Below, in pieces: positions 1-9,879 of a stretch of 64,000 nt of DNA. The notes beneath the pieces are model-generated. The model saw only the letters and a list, made by a program, of their open reading frames with translations. It made no database searches and was not told the origin of the DNA. Positions within the stretch are counted from its first letter, which is position 1, and each line of letters begins with the position of its first letter. Position numbers and translations under genes: made by a program. The stretch is taken from the NCBI GenBank assembly GCA_034190875.2, contig CM067354.1, positions 53,483,335-53,547,334 on the forward strand, written 5' to 3'. Source of the stretch: Urechis unicinctus (taxonomy: Eukaryota; Annelida; Polychaeta; Xenopneusta; Urechidae).

Positions 1-598
1 GGCAAAGTTAATAAATAAATGTTGCTGCAAAGCGCCACACTGGACGCTTTTTGTGTGAAAATAACATATAATACTATCTCGATACCCTCTATGCATCTAT
101 ATATTTATATAAAGTCATGTGGAAAGTGATTCTCTCCTGTTTTCCAAGAACTAATAAACAATGGACCTTTTATCTGTATATTTAACAGATAAAAACAAAT
201 ATCATATATAAGACGTCTGAACCAGTGGGCAATAATCAAAACCTCAAACATATCGATGATGTAAAGTTAATGATAGCCGTCAGCCTATATTTGATAAGGA
301 TGTAATTGCAATATTAGATTAAACCGTATAAAGATTTGTCGAGTAGCAACCATTACATTAGAACAGATTATGTGCTCTTGATACAGCAACACCATTAAGA
401 GAGAATCAGCACAGACTTAATTGCATGTATTAGTATGCATAGGAACAATAAACGGTACATTATTTATCATCTCACGATACCCTTCATAACGACTATTTTT
501 GGTCGTTGTCATAATCACTTGCTGCTGGATAGAATTGTCAATAAAGTTGCAAATGAACGCCAAACATGCCACCTAATTTGCCGAGCGATTTATCATAA

Positions 599-642
599 TA
601 ATAGAATAGAATTTATTCAATAGAATAGAATAGAATTTATTC
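599..642 (-). repeat. Duplicated LINE 3' tail with ATTCT-type microsatellite
   Basis: On the minus strand, TGAATAAATTCTATTCTATT occurs twice in a row, differing only in the number of ATTCT units. Short terminal microsatellites are normal at the 3' end of CR1/L2-type elements. Its position marks the LINE 3' end near 599, about 388 bp inside the left edge of the arm A insert. Confidence 0.8.
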
Positions 643-781
643 ACTTGCAGCAACAGCACCTCATCGATACTGATTAAAAAAACAAATAAACAACAAATCC
701 AGTGCTGCAAGTAGGGACAATGTAGTCAGGGGCTGTCTTCCCTAATTAGTCCCTGCACAAAACAGTCTTACGACAACGATG

Positions 782-2025
782 CTAGTGACCACAAATATTA
801 ATCAATTTAACATAGTAGTCTTTCTTTTGCTGCCGTTTTATTCGGTAATACGTGTTATTGTATTGTTTATATTTGTAAGTTTTATGAACATCCGGTTTGG
901 TTTTCATCAATTTATAAAGCTTATTTTTACGTCGGGATGATTTGATTAAGCCAAAAGTCATCCAGGGTTCACGAATGACTTTTCTATTTGTCTTTGTTTC
1001 AGGTTTTACTGGAAAGGCTTGATCGTAAGCTGATTTATATTCTTGTAAGAAATCGTCATATGCTTGTGAAGGACATTTGTTATGATAAACTCTGGAAAAA
1101 TCAATATTTACCAGGGAATTCTTGGACGTGCTTATTCCTCCCGGCGTAAAGTTTCTGCACATTTTTCTGGAGGGATCGGCCCTTTCGACTTTGTGAATTG
1201 CAATGTGAAATGTTCCAAAGTGGTCAGCCATGTCGGTGATGATTATTCCTGACTTACTTTGGGTTGATAAGTCGTTTGAATATATATGGTCAATAAGAGT
1301 GGCTGAGGTGTTGGTTACCCTTGTTGGTTTAGTAATCGTTGGTACAAAGCCATTAGCAAAAACATTGTCCACAAATTCATTGGTTTTACCGTGAGTCCGG
1401 TATTTAAATAAATCTATGTTCAAGTCCCCCATTATTATACATTGTTTGTGTTCAGCATTGATTAGTTCCATATGTTCAAGGATGGTTTTGGCGGATACAT
1501 CAAAGTCGGCTTTCGGGGTCGAGTTTGGTCTGTATATCAAACCAAGTATTGCTTTTGTTTTGAATACAGTTTCATATTCTACAAAGAGCGTTTCGATGAC
1601 ATGAGGAATAAAACTGACAAACCTTCCCGTATTCGGAAAGTAATGTGATCCTTTATAAATAAACCTACTCCTCCTCTAAAATCATCTGTACGATTGTGGG
1701 ATATGAGGCTATGGTATCCCGGAAGCATCAATCTATTATCATCCTTGCAGTTGCACAATTCCGTTACACCTAAAAATTCTAATGCTAATGTTTTACCATG
1801 GAGATCACATATTAATTATTTAAAGGTCTCCCAATTGGCTGATAATCCTCGACAGTTAACATGAAAATATGCTAGGTTGTTTAGATAATTATTGCTTAGC
1901 TCTTGAAAACATTTAGGTTCATAGTATTTACACGTATAAGTTTGGTTATTAATTGGAGAGTCATAGAGATCATCAATGAGATCATAAGAAATTGTAGATG
2001 GAAGGAAAATCAAGGTTAGCGTCAT
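782..2025 (-). pseudogene. LINE ORF2 remnant: APE-type endonuclease, reverse transcriptase lost
   Basis: The intact protein would nick target DNA and reverse-transcribe the element RNA. Endonuclease landmarks appear in order: FHVNCRGL near 1,840-1,860, a stop at 1,816-1,818, LGVTEL (the position of the catalytic Glu), RGGVGLFIK, a frameshift near 1,600, IYRPNS, GDLNIDL near 1,410-1,430 (Asp-x-Asn), IDHIYSN, and DMADHF (the terminal Asp-His). After this comes the usual basic linker (EPWMTFGLIKSSRRKNKLYK), then KKDYYVKLI and a stop at 782. None of the reverse transcriptase motifs follow. The upstream Met at 2,025 is a convenient start only. Confidence 0.9.
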
Positions 2026-2332
2026 CCCCAGTCTGGCTAGCAGCGATGTCAGCCATCAGTATATATCATCCCTAACCCCCAGCCCTTAAATATGCGGACA
2101 ATATGTGGAATAAAAACATTTTTAAGTTCATGAACAGATACACATAGAGTAGTCACAAGTATAAGAATAGTGCAAGTAAAATAACAATACGCATACAGGG
2201 GTAACATGAGGGTGCTCATAGTGTTAGTGAAAAAATTACGAATGAAATAACTTATGATTGTACTCCCCGTGATGGCTGATAGTGATCACATTTCTCTCGA
2301 TTGTGAAGAGGAGTAGTCTGATTCAGAATAAG

Positions 2333-3066
2333 TCACATGTTCTCGCAGAACTTGATATAGTCCGCATTTGAAAAAATCCTTTCTATCGCACTGCTGTGCA
2401 GTTTAATAAATATGGTTCCGTCATGGGTCCAAGTATCTTGAACTTTGTCTTTTTTCTCCAACAATCTGCACTTGTATGCCAACTCACTTCTTTGTCTGGT
2501 AAGGTCTTCATTAATATAACGTCCTGTATTTTTAAGCCGAAATCTTTTCGACATGTCGTCTGCCTTTTTGTTGTAAGTCACAAATTTGATCAGAATATCT
2601 CGGTGTTTTCCAGTTTACTTTTTCCCAACGCGGTGGTATCGATCTATGTCTCTGTCTATATCCATGTGGATCTCGAGCTTTTCTTTTATCAGATTGATGG
2701 GGTAAATATCCGAGTTTTCCTCCACTCCTGATATTCTGATTGAGTTTCTTCGATCGTATTGCTCCAAGTGGTCTAATCGATTGGTAAGTGAGTCAATTTT
2801 TTTTTAATTTGGGCGTCCTTTTCTTTCAGTTTAGATTCAAACAGCGCTTGAATAGAAGCGTCCTGGGCTTTAAATAAAGCTACCAGTACGTCAATGTTTA
2901 TTGGCGTGGACTTGTCAATTTGCCTAACGGCCTGATCAAATGGATCACTGGTTTCCAAACCCGTTTCTTCACCTGCTGGCTTGCTTAGCGTATCACAGGG
3001 CGTGGCTGTTTCCTGGCCGGCTTTTTGGTTACGTTTGATCATTGTTTCCAATCGTCTTTTGGGAGT
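2333..3066 (-). pseudogene. LINE ORF1 remnant (coiled coil, RRM-like and C-terminal domains)
   Basis: ORF1 proteins of this group bind RNA and act as chaperones in the retrotransposition particle. Reading from 3,066 down, the frame has a polar N-terminal part, then a Lys/Glu-rich segment like a coiled coil (KEKDAQIKKK), a frameshift near 2,775-2,790, an RRM-like start (RRNSIRISGVEE), then DRYHRVGK, an in-frame stop at 2,615-2,617, and a C-terminal part with NTGRYINEDLTRQR and the end DTWTHDGTIFIK. That block order is typical of CR1/L2-type ORF1. No start codon belonging to the true N-terminus is present because the 5' end is cut; the Met at 3,051 is internal. Confidence 0.85.
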
Positions 3067-3070
3067 TATA

Positions 3071-4590
3071 TCCAGTGATTGGTGTATAGTTTTGCTTTTC
3101 AGTGCAACCTATGTATCTTTATAAATTTCTCCTCTTCGTCTTGGGTAGATTCACTATTCCATCACGGGGAAAAAAGCGAAGTTTAGTAGAGCCTCTCTTT
3201 TGTTACAAACTGCATCGGGATACGTTATGATATGATAATCAAAATCACCAACAGACGTTTTACTAGATGACTATGATATAAACATGTAGCAATTACTCTC
3301 AAACAGAAACTAAGACAATTGTGGATAATTAGAACAAAGGGATCCTATTTGATTCGGCGATTAAGTGCCAAGGTCTACCTTTCTTGAGCAAATTCAGAAA
3401 ATGTAATGCATATTTGTAAGTATGCATTATGTCAATTTCTATGTTTACACCTAATTATTGAATGAACCTATTCAAGGTTGACTTTTTTAACCTTGTGTTC
3501 TGGCCAATCAAGAGTCTTTACTTTCGATAAAATTACATAGGATTGATGATCATAAACATATGCTCTAACCAATAAGGTATTACATAATTATTTGATTTTC
3601 TCTTACATTTTGCGAAGCAGCTTAGTTTTATATGAAATCTCCTTTGATGATTGACATAATCAAGCGATGAAAACACGACACTGCAAAGATAATATTTGAA
3701 CTGCTGATGCAGTAACATTTAAAATACGCAAGATTGTGTTAGTTAATTCAAATTGCAATGCTCATGCAACAAAGTATATGCTGGCGATATAAGACCTTAG
3801 AAATAAATTGACCCTTTGTACTGAACTTAGATTATTTTTTGGAACGGTCGATAAAAGTGTATTTCTTAGGTATATTGGCGTAAAACATCCATTTGCAATC
3901 TGGCACTCGCAGCAGTACTAGCGATAGCATCGCAAAAGTATCGATCACTGTCCCAGTTCGATAGTGCTGATGCTAAAACGTCTGGTGTATTAGGATCTAA
4001 GGATTCGTTAACGGGATGTCAATAATTCTGTAGTGATTAGGTTGATCGTGTAAATATTTGTACCGCCCTATTACTTCCCTAATATAATGAGAAAGAGTAT
4101 AAAATTGATTTCATTTGGTAGGCCTTAAATTATTTTCAAATAAACGATAGTTATTATGCAAGCAAAGGCAATGATACCCTTGTACTGTGTATCAATCAAT
4201 ATCAAGAAACTCATTTCGTCACTGGCGCAAAGTATCTTATATTATCCACACAGATCATAAATGCACCAATTCAGGAACAGGCTTTGAATAACAGAGATAT
4301 TCTATGATCCAAACTGGCATGCGGCCAGACGCTGTTAGGCATAGACATGTGTCAAAAGAGATCGTTATCTTTGATTATAATGCCGGTTGAAGCAATGTTC
4401 CCGCACTGTGCACACTAATATATTCAATTATGATGTCACGGGGGCTTTTCAAATCCAGTGCCCATAAGATACTCAAAGAAATCAATATGCGAATGTATAT
4501 CATTTATTAAATATCTTCGAGTCAATCCGAAATAGATACTTCCTATTTGAAAAATAATAGGCCACACATTGTCGACCACTAAGGAGGGTT
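3071..4590. repeat. Non-coding arm A sequence; weak m3-like block at its end
   Basis: It matches 21,606-23,165 of arm B almost exactly. Around 4,310-4,450 there is faint similarity to block m3 (for example tgatgtcacg at 4,431, compare 14,451), which fits its place just before an m4 block. The part near 3,420-3,780 may be a very diverged relative of 53,560-53,730. I see no gene; the short open frames are unremarkable. Confidence 0.6.
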
Positions 4591-5870
4591 AATCATATAT
4601 GCATATGGTCAATACTGATTCCCCTCAAAATAAATAGAGAAAAACTGCTTAGTTCATTTATATTCGCTTATATTACGACCGGCCGATTGATCTTAGGGAT
4701 GAGCGGTACTATTTATATGTATTAGACAAAGACTGTTAACTTAAGTTGATAACTGTACAAACCACTAATAATTCACATATTTTCTGAATTTGGCACGTGC
4801 GTTTACAAGTTAAGCGTCATCGAGCCTTGCATCGATTGCCCCTGTGGGACCATTGAAGATCGCCATATCTCAAATGCGTCAAGTTGACATGCAAACCCAT
4901 CTCCTTTTCCCTTAGTGATACGATAGTTATGATGGCATCTAAATATACTCCAGAGCCTACAGACCTCTTGTTGAAAACATTATTGAATGCTGAGATCGAT
5001 AACCGTACACTGGCATGCAAAACAAATTAGGACAAACATGTCTACTATTTCCTCATACATCGTCAGGTTAACGGATAGTAGATTCATACAGCTTGCAATT
5101 AAAGCATTCACCAACGAAATGACCTACGCAACGCATGATGAACCAAACACGAATGCTACAATATAAACACACGCAATGTTCAAAACTATCAAATAACATA
5201 AAAGAGAATATCTAGCGTTACCTACAATAGCATGTTGGATTGTACACCAGATTTGCAAGAATATAGACAAAAGTGATCTAATAAGGAAGTAAGCATCCTA
5301 TCATTGTAAAATTAAACGATTTCTGAAGTAAATTGACATGTTTACCAATCCCTGTTGCTATGAATGGAAGAGAAATTGTGCATCCAACTATTTTTCCATC
5401 GATTAAAGGTGTTGGACTACTTTGAAAGGCGTGTCAAGCGGTATGGTTTATAGCGTCTGCAATCTTGGACGTATGATGACACTTCACATCGCTACAGTCG
5501 CTATCAGCGACAACAGAAGCATAAGCAGATCACTATAGATGAGTCTGATACCTTAAATAGTTTCTGAATATAAACTGCGGCCTGTATCTCTTTCAGAAAC
5601 CGACACATGCAGAAGATACCCATCAATGTGAGCATCATTGATTAGCAAGGTATAATTACTTAGAGTTGCATCCTTTAAACCTAGTGCGTTTCAGCTTATA
5701 AAATATTATAGAAAACAACTGCTAACTCGTTCTTATTTTTTATGATGAGCCCGGTCGTTGGAATGTAGGGATGAACCACAGCGGATCTATATGCATGCAT
5801 AACATTGAGGATGTACACAAAGCTGGGTTACTGACCCAAACACTTAGCAAGCTACATAAGTAAATATTGA
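4577..5870. repeat. Blocks m4 - m2 - m4 (arm A)
   Basis: Two m4 copies (about 4,590-4,770 and 5,700-5,870) flank one m2 copy (about 5,000-5,660). m4 is recognised by the order atggtcaat, a run with ttcgtattt/ttcatttatatt, gatgagc, and a stretch ending in tgcatgcataac or a variant. m2 is recognised by gaatgctacaatataaacac at 5,151. m4 recurs near 14,610, 23,165, 24,255, 32,790, 40,365 and 61,800. m2 recurs near 23,570, 59,570 and 60,790. No gene is visible. Confidence 0.75.
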
Positions 5871-6239
5871 AGGCATGTGTGTATAAGTTAGTAATGACTT
5901 TCTAGAAACTCACTGAAAGAAGGTATATGGATTTAACGACAAATCAACTTGTTATTTCTGTAAGCTCCTATAATTGTACATATAAACTATTATTGAAAAG
6001 TAATTTAATCGCAACGGATCGAGATTAACCTCCATTCTGTGTTCTAGTGGTGATCAAACACGGCTGCAGTGATGTTTTTTGTTCAATAAAGTTAATTGAT
6101 TTATCTTATTTTTCTCATGGTATTCCCCGTCGAGAGCACAGTTAAGACAGTCATGTACGGCTATTGCCTTTTATATGAAAATTATATACTTACATTGCAT
6201 TTTTAGGCGAATCGTTAGTCAATAGATGTTCCGGTCGAT

Positions 6240-6700
6240 TCACTGAATTTTAGCCGATCACCTCATTATTCGAGCGTCTATTCTGTCACCGAATGTCTGC
6301 AAATTGCTTCATTGTTCATTCATTGAGCATTTCGAAGAAATACCCTGTGTGTTGCTAGGTCTTTTCAATCCGAGAAATGTTTTCCCTATTTAAGGGTGCA
6401 AAACTGTTCTTAATTAATCGGATTAATATCAACAGTCAATGGTCTATACGCAGCTTTGTTTAGCTTCCCTAGGAAAGATATCTCAGTCAGGCGGCGATGT
6501 TGATAATCCGAACAAGGGCGGATAAATCCAGATATCTTAAAGTTCCTTCCAAAGAGTTTGTACATTTATAACCTGCTCCATTTCTAATTATGTGAAGCTA
6601 AATGTACCAGAAGTCATTTGTCTTGCTTGGTGAATTTTGTGCGGGCAGTCATCATACATATATAAAAAGCATGTTAACAGAGATCGAATTGATCATTTTA
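6240..6700. repeat. Blocks m5 and m6 (arm A)
   Basis: m5 (6,240-6,450, anchor attttagccgatca at 6,247) recurs at about 24,805 and 40,855-41,065. m6 (6,460-6,680, anchor ggcggcgatg at 6,490 followed by atccagatatcttaa) recurs at 15,285-15,500, 25,020-25,250 and 33,470-33,680. No gene is visible. Confidence 0.8.
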
Positions 6701-6779
6701 TCTGAATAATGATATTTGTTCGCTATAAACAACTTTTACTAACCTCAACATATGTGACATATTGTAATAACGATAACTC

Positions 6780-7610
6780 AAAGGCCGAAAGTATAGCACA
6801 CGGTCTGGTAAAGGAGCATCCAATCCCATCCTATGGCAATGTGATTATTGATAAACCAATTTAGATTCCTATTCAGCAACGTTCGAAGAAATTGGACACC
6901 TAGGAGAGAGATATATCAAATCAATTTGACAGCTCATAGTTCTCTAAAACCAACTACCTCGTGTTGTCAAAACTGCATTTTTATGAGATAGTTGACAGAC
7001 GGATATATAAAAAAACAAATAAAGACTAATCAGTGAGCATTGAATGAATAGATAACATATTATTGGAGTAAGAATCTAGATTCTAATTTCAACAATCAAA
7101 CTAAATGGAACAATAGTTAACTTATCGGATAGCAAAGACAGATTGCCATAGATTATGCTAGCTATTAGGTATCATATCCACATTTGACACATTTATATCT
7201 CATGTTCACCGACATCCCGATCAATGCTCTGCTCAACAAGACCTCATTTATCCGGAGCCTGCATACCTCAGAAAAAGTAATTCATACTCGTAGTAACCAA
7301 TCATTGGATTATCAAAGAATCACCCATGCGTGAATTATCCTCTCTTTGCAAGCTCAGAGTTTCATCAGTCAGCGTCTGTCTATCTCAGATAAAGGGTTTG
7401 ATGCTCATGGTAACAAGTCGTTGCCTAGGCCCAACGCTATATATGTATGCATGTGTGTTGCGTTTATGGCGTCTGTTGCTGCACTGAGGCTACATCATTT
7501 TTTTAAACGTGCTTCATTGATCAGATAGCACGTGGTCTGCAAGCGGACATGGGAGTTCCTACTGCATATATGACGTCATCGGCTGGCCGTCTGTAGTGTA
7601 ACTGCAACTG
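6780..7610. repeat. Blocks m7, m8 and m9 (arm A)
   Basis: m7 (about 6,780-6,985) begins around ccaatcccatcctatggcaa and contains tttgacagctcat. m8 and m9 (about 7,240-7,600) are two diverged copies of a roughly 110 bp core built on gcctg-tctatctcag and ctcatggtaac. m9 ends with a TGACGTCA palindrome at 7,571-7,578. The same trio recurs at 15,595-16,385, 19,180-19,955, 25,340-26,155, 33,770-34,590, 35,925-36,680 and in part at 41,275, 44,140 and 51,540. Confidence 0.85.
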
Positions 7611-7619
7611 TCGATATTA

Positions 7620-9860
7620 AGATGAATAGCTCCGTGGTGGAGTTATGTTTTTGTATGTATTTTCGCCGGGCTTTTCTTGTGTGTATAAGTTACCGAGACA
7701 TCTCTTTTCGATTGCAAATAAAACTCATGTGTTTTCGTTGGCTGTAAATGTGGTAGAAGTGCATGTTGGTATTTCATTGATTAACATAAATATTTTTTCT
7801 GTATAATACTTAACCACAAGAGACGTGTCGTATTGTTTTCATGCATTCAACAATAAAAGATCATGTAGCAGGCGACACCCAGATAAAGATATTTCTACTC
7901 ATGATAACTCACCTTGAATGTTTTTTTCCTTTAAAAGCCAAAAAAAGAGAGATCGATACACATGGTTAATCATTCACTGATCAGCCCCGCACAATCTATG
8001 GTGCAAATGTTCCTCTGAAACGGAAGTAGGTCGCCCTTCTGCTGTCTGGTGCTTGATTTGATTTACGCGCTACACATTTTTATTTGAGCAACTAAAAACA
8101 TTGAGATGAATAAGCTTGTGTGCAATATGTTTTACCCACGTAATTCTGTTTTCCCAAGCTAAAGTGACAAGAGTGTTGTTATATGCTAGTGTGACTATTG
8201 CTAATTCCACACATCTCACTATGCTGAGACATATTTTATCTCAATATAGCCACATATTTTTGTAGCCTTGTGCTTGGGCGAGCTAATCTGCACATTGTGT
8301 CACCTCTTCGTGCTGCAAGTCATTTCCTGTTACATCACCTTTTTTATAAACTTTCTTCAGGGGGAATGTGCCAAACAGTCCTTTCAGTACGCAACTACAA
8401 ATCATTTATATAAGTTGGATGTCAAACCACACCCTATTCGAAAGATGTACTAAATTCTTTCTGATCATATCAGTCCGAGCAATTTATTTCCATCGTTTGC
8501 AGGACTGTTATCAATTTGTAGCAACATTTTTAAGTTCAAAAGATTACCACGCTATATGCACTCGGACGGTAGGTAAGGAAAACCGATAATGAGCCTGATT
8601 ACAGTGTTTGTAAACAACAACAGTAATCTGCAACAAAAAGGTTTGAACTTAACTGTTTTGATTTGCTAATGCAAGTAAACATGTACAATGTAGGGATACA
8701 ACCGACAATGCTAGTTGTTTGTATCAAATGAATCCTATTTAGAGTTCCGTTGCGGAGCAGCTATCGCGATTCAGTCTGATATATTTGAAAAGCAACATGT
8801 ACGATGAACATGGTTGTATTAACAGCAGTTGAACTAAACGATGTTTCATAAAAAGCCTGCTCATTATTTTATGTAATTTTTTCACTTTATACGAAATATT
8901 GGATCGACGTTAAAAAGTCGCTATGTAATCAATCAGTAATTTATCTCTAGGACTAGAATAATATTTGTCGGCTTTGCACATATTTGTTCCATGAACGCTT
9001 AAAATTCGTAGTAAATTCATAACTAAATTAATGTTTTGACATAACAAAGACTTTGGCAGACAAAGTGCTTGGATAACAAATCCCACCTGCATGTTGGAGC
9101 TGGTGAAATCGTTTGAGTTTGCGACTGCATTCGGTAATTTCGCATAAAGTGCACTTGAAGAGAGCCAATTACTTTGCGAACAATTTAATTCTTGACAAGG
9201 TAAGTGTTCTTTTTACTATATTGGCCTTTAGTCACCGCAAACATCAAAATTACCGAGCTATCCGCAACAATCACGAGGCCAGAGCGTGTAAAATCATAAT
9301 GTTGAGGCAGGATGACTCGATTCCCTTATTGCCCTATGTCTCAGTCAAAGCGGGACATATGCCGATCCATCTTTTATGTTTGGGTAGATGCTCCTTGATT
9401 GTTCGCTTGATTCAGTGACGCATTGATAATCTGCTGATTGGATCAGTCATAATTTCAATATTTATTCTTTTCTCCTTAACGCGCAGACAGTTCTATTGCG
9501 TTGTTTTGCTTTCGCTATAAGCTTGCTTAAATAATGCGCTATTGTTTAGAACCCCCTTAGTATTAGAATGTTTTGTGTATGCGTGCATGTAAAAATAAAG
9601 GCGTATGTGTTAATTTCTGAATGCATATGCACGTGCATCAGACTTAGCCCGCCTCCCGACAACAACAATTATTCGTTTTGGCATTGTATCTCTAGGCAAA
9701 CAACTGCATCGATTCCCTGGGAAGGTGATGAACATATTGCCTGTGAATTAGCAGTAAAGATGCTGTGCTGGAGTTCTGACATGTACGCTTTGTTTGAGTT
9801 ATTTACTAAAAGCATTCCAAATCACTCTTAGTGCTCCTCTTAGCTGCTGACGTATACAGC
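7620..9860. repeat. Blocks m10-m12 and arm-specific spacer
   Basis: 7,850-8,060 carries two more variants of the ~110 bp core (near 7,870 and 7,960). Block m12 (about 8,990-9,290) recurs at 17,310-17,600, 27,600-27,905 and 42,020-42,330. The stretches 8,080-8,990 and 9,290-9,860 were matched only to arm B. No gene is supported: frames here are short and equally open on several strands. Confidence 0.7.
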
Positions 9861-9879
9861 CAGATTCGTATTTGAACAC

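Larger units (their letters stand above)
599..3066 (-). mobile_element. 5'-truncated, internally deleted non-LTR retrotransposon (CR1/L2-like LINE)
   Basis: Read on the minus strand the order is a partial ORF1, an inter-ORF gap, the endonuclease part of ORF2, a short 3' UTR and an (ATTCT)-like tail. ORF1 is open right up to the insert edge near 3,066, so the 5' end is truncated. The reverse transcriptase region is absent: the linker after the endonuclease runs into a stop at 782 and then into 3' UTR-like sequence. Related elements are usually 4-6 kb; this is about 2.5 kb. Stops and frameshifts in both ORFs show it cannot move by itself. Clade assignment within the CR1/L2/Rex group is an inference. 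Confidence 0.85.
211..3070. other. Arm A-specific insert containing a LINE remnant plus 388 bp of unknown origin
   Basis: Arm B reads straight through from the bases matching 201-210 to those matching 3,071 onward, so everything between is present in only one copy. Most of it (about 599-3,066) is a LINE in minus orientation. The remaining 211-598 is not recognisably LINE and I did not find it elsewhere in the window. Only a few A/T bases (tata) are shared at the two edges, so no convincing target-site duplication can be called. Either arm A gained the insert or arm B lost it. Confidence 0.85.

Noticed and set aside
1416..1604. Plus-strand frames over the LINE (1,416-1,604 and 2,396-2,731)
   Set aside because: They lie antisense to clear ORF1 and ORF2 sequence and are shadows of it.
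206..3070. Target-site duplication 'tata' around the LINE insert
   Set aside because: Four to five A/T bases in AT-rich DNA are not evidence, and the LINE 3' end is 388 bp away from the left edge.
4817..5020. 67-codon minus-strand frame nearly identical at 23,391-23,594
   Set aside because: Identity is explained by the recent arm A/B duplication; the older m2 copies do not preserve it.
7240..7600. CRISPR-like array made of the ~110 bp core
   Set aside because: Copies are diverged, mostly paired and not regularly spaced by unique spacers of constant length, and the context is eukaryotic.
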